Shown: positions 8,903 through 16,655 of the stretch, piece after piece
How the letters are laid out: every line of letters starts with the position of its first letter
Numbering within the stretch: the stretch's first letter is position 1
DNA from: Caldilineaceae bacterium
GTDB taxonomy: Bacteria > Chloroflexota > Anaerolineae > Caldilineales > Caldilineaceae
DNA: 64,000 nt
Assembly (NCBI GenBank): GCA_026645575.1
Contig: JAPKMW010000029.1
Coordinates: forward strand, 1-64,000
Direction of reading: 5' to 3'
Translations under genes and position numbers: made by a program
Notes under the pieces: generated by a model
What the model was told of the DNA's origin: nothing
Seen by the model: the letters and a program-made list of their open reading frames with translations, nothing else
Database searches by the model: none

Positions 8903-9466
8903 ATGATGGATGAGGCCGCACAAACACAATTTCAGACGCTGCTAGCCCAACATTGGGGCATTGTGCTGAAGGTGGCCTATAGCTATGGACGAACACCGGA
9001 AGACCGCGATGATCTGGCGCAGGAGATCGCGTTGCAGTTGTGGCGTTCGTTTCCTCGCTATGATGCCAATCGCAAATTTTCCACCTGGATGTACCGGGTG
9101 GCGCTCAATGTCGCCATTTCGGCTTGGCGTCGCCACGGCAAACAGGAACCGATACTGGTCTCCATTGATGGCGACGAGGCTATCCAACTAGTCGCCCCGA
9201 TGCTGTCAGAGCCGGATGAGCGGATCACCATGCTCAATCGCTTGATTGCCGAACTGGATCCGTTCAACCGGGCGCTAATGTTGCTCTATCTAGAGGAACG
9301 CCCCTACCGGGAGATTGCCGAGGTGTTGGGGATTAGCGAAAGCAATGTAGCGACAAAAATTAATCGCTTGAAACAACGGATTCGTCAGGGGCTTATACGG
9401 CACACAACTGAGGAAGTCCCTACGAACGCCACTGAAGAACCGTTTGTGGAAAAAGGAGGAAAGTAA
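8903..9466 (+). CDS. ECF RNA polymerase sigma factor
   Basis: 187 residues. Region 2 (YGRTPEDRDDLAQEIALQLW, FSTWMYRVALNVAISAWRR) and region 4 (ALMLLYLEERPYREIAEVLG, VATKINRLKQRIRQ) of an extracytoplasmic-function sigma factor are clear. It directs RNA polymerase to a small regulon, usually held inactive by a membrane anti-sigma factor. Its TAA overlaps the ATG of the next gene (TAATG), so the two are made together, and that gene is a membrane protein. The start is one of two adjacent ATGs with AGGAAAGGGG upstream. Confidence 0.92.
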   Translation: MMDEAAQTQFQTLLAQHWGIVLKVAYSYGRTPEDRDDLAQEIALQLWRSFPRYDANRKFSTWMYRVALNVAISAWRRHGKQEPILVSIDGDEAIQLVAPMLSEPDERITMLNRLIAELDPFNRALMLLYLEERPYREIAEVLGISESNVATKINRLKQRIRQGLIRHTTEEVPTNATEEPFVEKGGK

Positions 9467-10122
9467 TGGAACTGGATGATTTCAAAACAGCCTGGCAAGC
9501 ACTCGATCGTCGTCTGACGGAACAACATACATTGAACTTCACGCTGCTTAAAGAACACAAAGTTACTCAAGCCAAAGCCCAGTTGCGCCCCCTGGTGATC
9601 GGTCAATGGGTGCAATTGCTGGCTGGGATCGTGATGAGTTTACTTTTTGGTTCATTCTGGGTGGATCACCTGGGCAAGCCGCATCTGCTACTCTGTGGAT
9701 TGGCGTTACACGCTTACGGCATTCTCTTTATCGTCCTGGCCGGGCGTGAACTCTATGCGATCCACCAGCTTGATTTTGCCGCCCCGGTGGTCGAGATTCA
9801 AAAACAGTTAGCCAACTTGCGCACCTGGCGGATTCGAGTGGCGCCGCTCTTTGCCATCACCGGCTCGGTGATCTGGATCCCATTGATGTTGGTTATCTTT
9901 GCCTGGCTGGGCGCCGATGTCTGGATGACTGATCCCAACGTCGTCTATTGGTTCTTTGCCAGCGCAGCGGTTAGTCTAGGGTTGGTCTTTGGCATCGTCT
10001 TCTGGTTGCGCCACCCCAGTCGCCGCCCTCTCGCCGCCGCGTTGGATGAAAACAGCGTGGGTCAAAGCCTTCAACGGGCGCAACGCACTCTGGCCGAGCT
10101 TGAACAATTTGTCCGCGATTGA
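9466..10122 (+). CDS. Membrane partner of ECF sigma factor
   Basis: 218 residues with a cytoplasmic N-terminus (MELDDFKTAWQALDRRLTEQ) then four hydrophobic spans (about residues 48-64, 74-92, 126-145, 160-181) and a soluble tail predicted helical. N-termini of this ELDDFKTAWQALD type are common in genes that follow ECF sigma factors. It lacks a zinc-binding anti-sigma (ZAS) HxxxCxxC motif. From coupling I infer that it binds or senses for the sigma factor; it could also be an effector membrane protein. Confidence 0.6.
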   Translation: MELDDFKTAWQALDRRLTEQHTLNFTLLKEHKVTQAKAQLRPLVIGQWVQLLAGIVMSLLFGSFWVDHLGKPHLLLCGLALHAYGILFIVLAGRELYAIHQLDFAAPVVEIQKQLANLRTWRIRVAPLFAITGSVIWIPLMLVIFAWLGADVWMTDPNVVYWFFASAAVSLGLVFGIVFWLRHPSRRPLAAALDENSVGQSLQRAQRTLAELEQFVRD

Positions 10123-10146
10123 ACCATCATTCTTCACCTGCAAGCT

Positions 10147-10171
10147 AGGGGCGCCCCTTGCGGTCGCCCCT
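10147..10171. terminator. GC-rich hairpin between convergent genes
   Basis: AGGGGCG (10147-10153) pairs with CGCCCCT (10165-10171) over an 11-base loop. It lies between the sigma-partner gene and the convergent DUF998 gene and includes the TAG stop of the latter. No T-tract follows. A bidirectional terminator role is plausible. Confidence 0.5.
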
Positions 10172-10790
10172 ACGCTGTTCTACCCTTCTGTTTAGCCTGA
10201 TGGACTATCAATAGCATCCCGCCAAAGAGACTGACCTCTGCCAATCGCTGCCAGCCGCCGCGCCACTCGGCCTGTTGCGGATCACCCATCATGCCCAGGG
10301 CAAACCAGACGACCAGCCCCAAGAGCGCCAGGATGACGGCCAGGGTGCGCCAAGCAGGCAGCGGCCAAAAGAGGCGTGCAAAGAGCAACAGCCCTAAGCC
10401 GCCCAGGCCATACTCTAACAGGCCTAACAAGTTGTGAATTTGCTGCGTCGCCGAACCAACAGCCGGGCAACCGGGGTCACAAGGCCAGACGATTGCCCCC
10501 AGGTAGCCCAGCGTGACGCCCACGCCCAACATGAGCAAGGGTGCAACCATTGCCAACCGCCCCTTGGGCAGCGCACCTGGTAAGAGCAATGCTGTCATGG
10601 CGGTCAACAACCCAATGGGCAGAAAGCCAAACCAGGCCACCCACCAGGCGTGCGGCGCAGCCACAGCGCCCAATTCGCTGATGTAGTCGCGCATTTGTTG
10701 GTAATCGGGGTGTAAAGCCCCAAAGAGCAACGGTGTGAAGAGAGCGAATAAAGTCGCCCCCCACGCAGAGGGCCAAAGTAGTCGATTCAA
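10170..10790 (-). CDS. DUF998 membrane protein
   Basis: 206 residues, about six membrane spans, with the DUF998 features: LLFGALHPDYQQMRDYISEL after the first span and a cysteine/proline loop WPCDPGCPAVGS followed by QQIHNLLGL. The family is of unknown function. The TTG at 10790 was chosen because AAGGAA lies six bases upstream and the N-terminus MNRLL fits the first span; an earlier in-frame TTG at 10823 has no ribosome site. The stop falls in a hairpin shared with the convergent gene. Confidence 0.8.
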   Translation of the reverse strand: MNRLLWPSAWGATLFALFTPLLFGALHPDYQQMRDYISELGAVAAPHAWWVAWFGFLPIGLLTAMTALLLPGALPKGRLAMVAPLLMLGVGVTLGYLGAIVWPCDPGCPAVGSATQQIHNLLGLLEYGLGGLGLLLFARLFWPLPAWRTLAVILALLGLVVWFALGMMGDPQQAEWRGGWQRLAEVSLFGGMLLIVHQAKQKGRTA

Positions 10791-10930
10791 CCTGCGTTCC
10801 TTCCAGAAAGAGCCTGATGGCAAGCATGTTCCATTGCGCTTCTCTACGCAAAGCTCCCCTCAAAGTTTCTGTTTGATTGAAGCGCGAGTTGCGGCGCTTG
10901 GGCGCCGCACTGGTTGAATTGCCCAACACC

Positions 10931-11695
10931 CTATTCCGCAGTGGTGATGAGATCGCGGATCAACTGGCTGTAGGCTTCTTTCATCGGCAATGCCAACTCA
11001 TGCTTGAGGCGACGGCGTTGGGTCGGTACTCCTTCGCCGGTAAGCGGGTTGAAGCCGATCTTTTCATAGTTTTCCCAGTAGAGGCCCACACCCCGCTTTT
11101 GCCAACTGGGCAGGTCGTTAAAATTGATGCCCCGTTGGAAGAGCAGTTCATTCTTGGCCGCTACAGATAAGCCTTCTAACGCTGAGGTCGCCGCGCCAAC
11201 CGATTTTCCTTCTTTACGCAGCAGCCAATAACAGTGCGAATTGAGCGCATTGCGATGGGCATCTTCGCTGCGCCAGCGAAAGTAGTCAGTCACCAGTTCA
11301 ATGGTCGGCAGTTGGCTAATGCGCGAATCGAAGCCGGCCAAACTCCCTAGCAGCAGCGAAAACTTGGCGCTCGCCTCGCCGGCCAGGATGGAATCATACT
11401 TGCGCAGTTTGCGGCCAAAGGTCTCTTCGGTCGGATGAAAGAGCAGCGAAATTTCATCGCTTTGCGTATAGCCGTAGAGGACGCGAAAACCGCAATTCAT
11501 CAAGTGTTCGGTGGTGGCAATCATATAGTCGCGGAAGCGCTCATCAAAGGGGGCAGCAAAGTGGTGAACTTCCCGTGTCAACCGGGTAAAGCTGCGGCCA
11601 TCCAACCGGGCGACCATATAGAGGTCGGGGAGAACACAGTGATCATGCGCCGTCTCAAAGACGCGCATCTTCTGATCGAGTTCGTCAAATTTCAT
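10931..11695 (-). CDS. Thg1-like 3'-5' RNA polymerase
   Basis: 254 residues of the tRNA-His guanylyltransferase family. The palm-fold metal ligands are visible: D32 in RLDGRSF and D80-E81 in YTQSDEISLLF, spaced as in Thg1. Eukaryotic Thg1 adds G-1 to tRNA-His; bacterial Thg1-like proteins instead add nucleotides in the 3'-5' direction to repair tRNA 5' ends. The family is rare in bacteria. It stands alone, convergent with nothing functional, and divergent from the HNH pair. Substrate in this organism is unknown. Confidence 0.9.
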   Translation of the reverse strand: MKFDELDQKMRVFETAHDHCVLPDLYMVARLDGRSFTRLTREVHHFAAPFDERFRDYMIATTEHLMNCGFRVLYGYTQSDEISLLFHPTEETFGRKLRKYDSILAGEASAKFSLLLGSLAGFDSRISQLPTIELVTDYFRWRSEDAHRNALNSHCYWLLRKEGKSVGAATSALEGLSVAAKNELLFQRGINFNDLPSWQKRGVGLYWENYEKIGFNPLTGEGVPTQRRRLKHELALPMKEAYSQLIRDLITTAE

Positions 11696-11710
11696 TGGCA
11701 GATGTATAAT
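11682..11710 (+). promoter_or_regulatory. Promoter of the HNH pair
   Basis: TCGTCA (11682-11687, four of six to TTGACA), 17-base spacer, perfect TATAAT (11705-11710). It points to the gene at 11820 with an untranslated leader of roughly 100 bases and overlaps the start of the divergent Thg1-like gene. Confidence 0.55.
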
Positions 11711-11819
11711 TCGTGATTAGTAACGACAGTGTAGAAATTATAGAATAGCTACTGAAAGAACCCTGTGGCATCCCTTACAAAATACGGTGGCATTGTCTTA
11801 GACATACAGCGAGTTAACT

Positions 11820-12266
11820 ATGACAGAAAGAACACTAACGGTTACGTTGCCGGAAAATACCTTTCTCAAACTACAAAAAGCAGCCGAAGTAACCTACCGT
11901 TCAGTTGATGATCTCCTTGCGTCTACCATTGATGCCACCCTGATCGCACCGCCCAATTTGCCGGCAGCGTTGGCAAACGAACTAGCCGCCTTGCATCTGC
12001 TTGGTGATGAAGCGTTATGGGCTGCTGTACTTCCCTCGCTATCACCTGCCGAACAGCATCGTTTAGAGCAACTCAATCATGTCGGTGGGGAGCGTGCTTT
12101 AACGCCAGCCGAAGACGCAGAACAAGCAGCCTTGCTGCAAGCATACTACCGTTCGATATTGCGACGTGCGCAAGCTATCGCTATCCTCAAACAACGTGGC
12201 CATGAAATCTCACCGGCAAAACTAGCGACCTATGGCAACTTCGTATATCCCGCCGACGCTGCGTGA
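11820..12266 (+). CDS. Unknown protein coupled to HNH nuclease
   Basis: 148 residues, mostly helical and acidic. N-terminus RTLTVTLPENTFLKLQKAAE resembles the beta-strand plus helix of ribbon-helix-helix DNA-binding proteins, followed by a long helical region with TPAEDAEQAALLQAYYR and LKQRGHEISPAK. It overlaps the following HNH gene by 35 bases in another frame, so their expression is tied. I do not recognise the family. The pairing suggests a regulator or immunity-like partner of the nuclease, which is inference. Confidence 0.6.
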   Translation: MTERTLTVTLPENTFLKLQKAAEVTYRSVDDLLASTIDATLIAPPNLPAALANELAALHLLGDEALWAAVLPSLSPAEQHRLEQLNHVGGERALTPAEDAEQAALLQAYYRSILRRAQAIAILKQRGHEISPAKLATYGNFVYPADAA

Positions 12267-12675
12267 ACAAGTGCGCCGACGCGCTAACTACCGTTGCGAA
12301 TATTGTCACACGCCAGAATGGTTAATTGGTGTTGAACACGAAGTTGACCATATTACGCCGCGTGCCCATGAGGGAGTGACAGCCGCTGTGAACCTTTGTT
12401 TGGCCTGTGCTTCTTGTAATAGCAGTAAACAGGCAAAGATCGATGGCATTGATTCACAAACCGGTGAGCGCGTTGCCCTGTTTCACCCGCGTCAGCAACG
12501 GTGGCAAGACCATTTTGTTTGGAGTGCCGACGGTACACGAATTTTGGGAATAACGCCCTGTGGACGTGTCACCGTAGAGGTTTTGAAGTTTAATAACCCG
12601 CTGATCGTTGTTGCGCGTACAGTTTGGGTAAATGCGGGGTTGCATCCGCCCAAACTTCGTACCGAAACGCGTTAG
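12232..12675 (+). CDS. HNH endonuclease
   Basis: 147 residues with a compact HNH fold: zinc cysteines in CEYCHTPEW and CLACASCNSSK, and the catalytic strand EHEVDHITPRAHEG with the conserved VDHI histidine and the following asparagine NLC. Such stand-alone HNH proteins cut or nick DNA in phage defence, repair or mobile elements; the target cannot be told here. It starts inside the preceding gene with no ribosome site of its own, so it depends on coupled translation. A long hairpin follows its stop. Confidence 0.85.
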   Translation: MATSYIPPTLREQVRRRANYRCEYCHTPEWLIGVEHEVDHITPRAHEGVTAAVNLCLACASCNSSKQAKIDGIDSQTGERVALFHPRQQRWQDHFVWSADGTRILGITPCGRVTVEVLKFNNPLIVVARTVWVNAGLHPPKLRTETR

Positions 12676-12690
12676 TTCTCTGTCAATACG

Positions 12691-12742
12691 GTAGTAAAGA
12701 CTTCAGTGTTTCGGGCTGGTGGAAGACTAAAGTCTTTACTAC
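12691..12742. terminator. Hairpin between HNH gene and enolase-family gene
   Basis: Arms 12691-12707 and 12726-12742 pair at 16 of 17 positions, with the first 13 (GTAGTAAAGACTT) perfect and the exception a possible G-U pair; loop 18 bases. It lies between convergent genes, consistent with a bidirectional terminator. Confidence 0.65.
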
Positions 12743-12753
12743 ACTATTGTGCG

Positions 12754-14025
12754 TCAACTCCACAACCGATCCCACGACCGTTCGTTATCCCAGATCTCCG
12801 TCGATTGGTCGAAGTAGACCGGGTCACGCGGGTCGATGCGGGCGCGGAAGAGATCTTCGTTGATGTCGTCAAAACCCAGACCTGGTTTGTCGGGAATGTT
12901 CATAAAGCCATCTTGGATCAACGGGTCGGGCAAACCGGTGACCAGTTGGTTCCATTCCGGGTGATCAACCGAATGGTTTTCCAACACCAGGAAGTTTTCA
13001 GTGGCGGCGGCGCAATGGGCGTTCGCCAGGGCGCTGATCGGTGAACCGGCCATGTGCATCGCCATCGCAATGCCATATTCCTGCGCCATATCCCCAATCT
13101 TCTTGGTCTCCATAATGCCGCCCGACGAGGCCAGGTCGGGGTGGATGATGTTAACGGCATTCTTCTGCAGAAGCGGGACGAAGCCTTCCTTTAAGTAGAT
13201 GTCTTCGCCGGTGCAGGTGGGGGTATCGACCGCTCGCGTCAACTCGGCCCATTGGTCGGCAAATTGCCAGGGAATCATATCCTCATACCAGGCCAGCGTA
13301 AACTTGTCTAGCGCCTTGCCCAGGCGGATGCAGGACTTGAGGCCGATATGGCCGAAATGATCGACCGCCAGCGGCACTTCATAGCCAATCACATCGCGCA
13401 CGGCCGCCACATAATCACAGAGGATGCCGATCCCAACATCGGTGATCTGGATGCCGGTGAACTGGTGCATGATGTTGTTGGTCGTCAACATCTCCGGCGG
13501 GGCGATCAGCGCACCAGGGACGTTCCTCAGCAGACTGATGCCCACATCCATCTTCAAAAACTTGAAGCCCTGTTCCATACGTTCCTTGAGCCGGCGTCCC
13601 ATTTCGGTGCCGTCCGGCACACTGGGCGTATCAGAATAGCAGAGAACTTTGTCGCGGAATTTACCGCCGGCCAGTTGATAGGCAGGCACGCCATAGGCCT
13701 TCCCAGCCAGGTCAAAGAGCGCCATTTCGACGCCGCAGACGCCACCGGCTTGACGGGCGTGAAAGCCAAATTGCTTGATCTTGCGGAAGATCTTGTCGAT
13801 ATTGCAGGGGTTCTCGCCAATCAGGTGGCGCTTCAGGATGAGCGCATAGGTTTTGCTGGCGCCATCACGCACCTCGCCATAGCCGACAAGGCCCTGGTTG
13901 GTGTCGATGCGAATAATCGTGACGCGCATGGGGATGCCGGCCAGATTGGCAATCCGCACATCGGTGATCTTCAGATCCGAGGGGCGCGAGCGGGTGTTGA
14001 CATTTTGTTCGAGACTCGTAGACAC
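12754..14025 (-). CDS. Mandelate racemase/enolase superfamily enzyme
   Basis: 423 residues. The N-terminal capping domain (LKITDVRIANLAG, GYGEVRDG) precedes a TIM barrel with K-x-D (FKFLKMDVGI), metal acids at LAVDHFG, WYEDMIPW and CTGEDIY, and a catalytic histidine region MAMHMAGSP. This is the mandelate-racemase subgroup, which abstracts the alpha proton of carboxylates, usually as a sugar-acid dehydratase or racemase. The substrate cannot be assigned. It starts at GTG with AAGGAG six bases upstream. No pathway neighbours are seen, so it is likely a peripheral catabolic enzyme. Confidence 0.88.
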   Translation of the reverse strand: MSTSLEQNVNTRSRPSDLKITDVRIANLAGIPMRVTIIRIDTNQGLVGYGEVRDGASKTYALILKRHLIGENPCNIDKIFRKIKQFGFHARQAGGVCGVEMALFDLAGKAYGVPAYQLAGGKFRDKVLCYSDTPSVPDGTEMGRRLKERMEQGFKFLKMDVGISLLRNVPGALIAPPEMLTTNNIMHQFTGIQITDVGIGILCDYVAAVRDVIGYEVPLAVDHFGHIGLKSCIRLGKALDKFTLAWYEDMIPWQFADQWAELTRAVDTPTCTGEDIYLKEGFVPLLQKNAVNIIHPDLASSGGIMETKKIGDMAQEYGIAMAMHMAGSPISALANAHCAAATENFLVLENHSVDHPEWNQLVTGLPDPLIQDGFMNIPDKPGLGFDDINEDLFRARIDPRDPVYFDQSTEIWDNERSWDRLWS

Positions 14026-14237
14026 GTTTGACTCCTTAGGTCATGACAAGGTGACAGGGCTTCGCCGTGAGCTTAGCCAAACGGTGACAGGATGAGGGTG
14101 CGTTCCAGTCAACCTGTCGCCTCTTTGTTTAATAAATTGCGAAGGTATTGGAAATCATACCGCCAACTGGGCAAAAGGTAAAGTTTGGTCAGAAGGTATG
14201 GGTAATTGATGAAGCTGCCGAACTTTACCGTACCCGG

Positions 14238-14266
14238 TTGACGGCAGTCTATTTTCGCGATACAAT
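14238..14266 (+). promoter_or_regulatory. Promoter of small-gene cluster before radA
   Basis: TTGACG (14238-14243), 17-base spacer and TACAAT (14261-14266), five of six at each box. The predicted start near 14273 is four bases before an ATG at 14277 and about 30 before the ATGs of the overlapping frame. It may drive the whole string of small genes and radA. Confidence 0.65.
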
Positions 14267-14304
14267 ATAAGCACAAATGTTCGTAAAACTTCTTGCTAAG
14301 ATTG

Positions 14305-14490
14305 ATGAGCATGAATACGCTTATGCAAATTCGCGTTCCACCTACTTATATAAAGGCTCACGAACAAGTTGCCCTGCGTTATCTACGTCAGGGACGCACT
14401 TCTCTCAGCTTTACAGAGTGGAAGTTAGCATTTGCAGGATTCGATATTTTGCATAGCGCATCGATCAAGGACAAAAAAGCTATACAGTAA
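14305..14490 (+). CDS. Small unknown frame, first of cluster before radA
   Basis: A 61-residue frame (MSMNTLMQIRVPP ... LSFTEWKLAFAGFDIL ... KDKKAIQ) six bases before the next small gene. A competing 59-residue frame starts at 14277 and overlaps it (MFVKLLAKIDEHEYAYANS), closer to the predicted transcription start. Only one is likely to be coding, or the two halves may be a frameshifted single gene. I do not recognise either. The DNA is richer in A and T than its neighbours. Confidence 0.3.
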   Translation: MSMNTLMQIRVPPTYIKAHEQVALRYLRQGRTSLSFTEWKLAFAGFDILHSASIKDKKAIQ

Positions 14491-14495
14491 TTGTG

Positions 14496-14672
14496 ATGTT
14501 ACAATTAGCGGCATGGCAAGAAATTGATGGGGATACCATTGCCGGCCTTCTCCATGAAGCAACGCGCCACTTCCCGTATCCAGTGCAGGTAAAAGTAGGG
14601 GCAGGTTATCTTGTCGTAGCTGATTACACAATTTGGAAAGAGAAGATTTTGAAACGGCAACGTGACACGTAG
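14496..14672 (+). CDS. Small unknown protein (58 residues)
   Basis: 58 residues beginning MLQLAAWQEIDGDTIAGLLH and ending WKEKILKRQRDT, with an alternating hydrophobic middle (VQVKVGAGYLVVADYTIW) that suggests beta strands. Composition looks like a real protein and the gene is spaced 35 bases before the next one, which has GAAGGAG upstream of its start. Not recognised. A member of the AT-richer cluster transcribed toward radA. Confidence 0.5.
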   Translation: MLQLAAWQEIDGDTIAGLLHEATRHFPYPVQVKVGAGYLVVADYTIWKEKILKRQRDT

Positions 14673-14707
14673 CCAAAGGGAATCATCCCTTGGTGAAGGA
14701 GTAACTT

Positions 14708-15019
14708 ATGGAAGCCGAACGCATTACGGACATGGATGCTCAGGCATTTGAGCAGTTGCTCGATGCCTTTATTGAGCGCGAAACAAAAGATCTAGGTGAG
14801 CTTGACGCCTCGTTGTTTTATGCTGCAATGGAAGAAATTTATGCTGAAGAGGCGGCTACTACTACCGTGGAGGTAAAAGCACAGGTTGTTGGCTCAGAAC
14901 TGCATCTACATTTATCATCGCCGTCAATAGGCAATATTGATGTTTATGATAATGTGATCAACATCAATAACTTGCGCTTTGTGATTAGTTTGGTTCCAGT
15001 TGATGAGTTAGCAAGCTGA
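14708..15019 (+). CDS. Acidic unknown protein preceding radA
   Basis: 103 residues, strongly acidic in the first half (DAQAFEQLLDAFIERETKDL, MEEIYAEEAA) then a beta-rich second half (VDVYDNVININNL-like strands, ISLVPVDELAS). The ATG has AAGGAG about seven bases upstream. radA begins two bases after its stop, so the two genes are cotranscribed and probably coupled. Not recognised. Acidic small proteins next to small partners can be antitoxins or inhibitors, but nothing in the sequence proves this. Confidence 0.6.
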   Translation: MEAERITDMDAQAFEQLLDAFIERETKDLGELDASLFYAAMEEIYAEEAATTTVEVKAQVVGSELHLHLSSPSIGNIDVYDNVININNLRFVISLVPVDELAS

Positions 15020-15021
15020 TT

Positions 15022-16404
15022 ATGGCCAAAGCAAAAACCCAATATGTCTGCTCTGAATGTGGCAGCAGCCAGATGAAATGGATGGGCAAATGTCCCGATT
15101 GCGGCGAGTGGAATACGCTGCAAGAGTTTGTCGTGCGCGAGCCGGAGAAGAGCAAGGGCAGCCTCTTGCCGGCTGGCGCCACGGCCATGCGTCCGGTCGC
15201 CCTCCCTGATATTCCCAAGGAGAGCATGGCGCGCCTGTCGTTACGCATGGCCGAGATGAATCGCGTCCTCGGCGGCGGCATTGTGCCGGGCGGCTGTGTC
15301 TTGGTTGGCGGCGAACCTGGGATTGGCAAATCGACCCTGCTGCTGGACATGGCCTCACAGATTGCCAAAAGTGTCGGGACGGTCCTCTATATCAGTGCAG
15401 AGGAGAGTGTGCATCAAGTGGGGCGCCGCGCTGCGCGGATGAATATCCAGGATAGCAACCTGCTGGTCTTTGCCGAGATTGAAGTGGAACAGATCATCGA
15501 GCAGATCGAAACGATCAAACCAGCGCTGGTGATTGTCGATTCAGTACAAGCCATCCACAGCGCCGGCAGCACTAGCGCCGCCGGTACGGTCAGCCAGGTG
15601 CGCGATTGCGCAGCGGCGCTGCTACGCGCTGGCAAGCAGAATAATATTCCTATCTTTCTTGTCGGTCATGTGACCAAAGAAGGCTCGTTGGCTGGCCCCA
15701 AGGTGCTGGAACACATGGTCGATGTGGTGCTACAACTGGAAGGCGAACGCTTCCACGCCTACCGCCTGTTACGCTCTGTCAAAAACCGCTTTGGCAGCAC
15801 CAATGAAGTCGGCATCTTTGAGATGGGCGAAGGGGGCATGACCGAAGTCGCCAACCCTTCCGAAATGTTCCTGGCCGAACGCTTGCCCAACGCCGCCGGC
15901 AGCGCCATTGCCGTCTCGCTGGAAGGCACCCGCCCGCTGCTGGTCGAAGTGCAAGCGTTGAGCAGCCACACCGCTTTTAGCCAGCCCCGCCGCACGGCCA
16001 ATGGCGTCGATATGAACCGTTTACTACTCCTGACCGCCGTTCTCAGCAAACGCGTCGGGCTGAACCTGAGCGACCAGGATGTCTTTGTCAACATTGTTGG
16101 CGGCATGCACATTGATGAGCCTGCCGCCGACCTCGCCATTGCCGCCGCCATCACCAGCAGCTATCGCAACAAACCGGTCGCCGCCGATCTCGCTATTGTC
16201 GGCGAAGTGGGCTTAAGCGGCGAATTGCGCAGTGTCGGCCAACTCCCGCGTCGTTTACATGAATCGGCCAAACTCGGCTTCACCCGCGCCCTTGTCCCGC
16301 GCAGCGCCCTCAAAGGCAAGCGCGACGAAAGCCTTCCCGCCAATCTCGAAGTGATCGGCGTGCGCACGCTTTGGGAGGCGTTGGAAGTTGCCGTTGTGAA
16401 GTAG
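15022..16404 (+). CDS. radA: DNA repair protein RadA
   Basis: 460 residues, normal length. Order: C4 zinc finger (C10, C13, C24, C27), RecA-like ATPase with Walker A GEPGIGKST at 97-105, the RadA-specific KNRFG motif at 254-258, and a C-terminal Lon-protease-like domain. RadA promotes branch migration during recombinational repair. It follows the acidic small gene by two bases and has no strong ribosome site of its own. A perfect 34-base-pair hairpin begins at its stop codon. Confidence 0.97.
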   Translation: MAKAKTQYVCSECGSSQMKWMGKCPDCGEWNTLQEFVVREPEKSKGSLLPAGATAMRPVALPDIPKESMARLSLRMAEMNRVLGGGIVPGGCVLVGGEPGIGKSTLLLDMASQIAKSVGTVLYISAEESVHQVGRRAARMNIQDSNLLVFAEIEVEQIIEQIETIKPALVIVDSVQAIHSAGSTSAAGTVSQVRDCAAALLRAGKQNNIPIFLVGHVTKEGSLAGPKVLEHMVDVVLQLEGERFHAYRLLRSVKNRFGSTNEVGIFEMGEGGMTEVANPSEMFLAERLPNAAGSAIAVSLEGTRPLLVEVQALSSHTAFSQPRRTANGVDMNRLLLLTAVLSKRVGLNLSDQDVFVNIVGGMHIDEPAADLAIAAAITSSYRNKPVAADLAIVGEVGLSGELRSVGQLPRRLHESAKLGFTRALVPRSALKGKRDESLPANLEVIGVRTLWEALEVAVVK

Positions 16405-16475
16405 AAGAGATTGAGAGATAAAGAGATTGGGAGATTGGGTTAATCTCCCAATCTCTTTATCTCTCAATCTCTTCT
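16403..16475. repeat. Perfect 34-bp octamer-array hairpin after radA
   Basis: Arms 16403-16436 and 16442-16475 are exact reverse complements with a 5-base loop (GGGTT). Each arm reads as degenerate octamers (AGAGATTG, AGAGATAA, AGAGATTG, GGAGATTG). The left arm begins in the radA stop codon TAG. It would act as a strong RNA structure at the 3' end of the transcript. A weaker dyad (GGCGGTAT, 16559-16566, with 16582-16589) follows before the next gene. Confidence 0.85.
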
Positions 16476-16655
16476 ATTTCCTCCATCAGCCACTTTGCAA
16501 AAACACCCTCCTCTCATCGATAATGGACAAATGACTTACGACGCCCTCCGTGTTATTGGGCGGTATCGCACAATCCTTGGCATACCGCCTGTCAGCGTCG
16601 TTGCACGGGCGCCGGTGAAGATTGACCTTTTAGTAAACGGCCCGAAGGAGTAGAG

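Noticed and set aside
14148..14270. Possible small protein ending in AELYRTRLTAVYFRDTI
   Set aside because: Protein-like but short, without a good start, and its end covers the strong promoter at 14238-14266.
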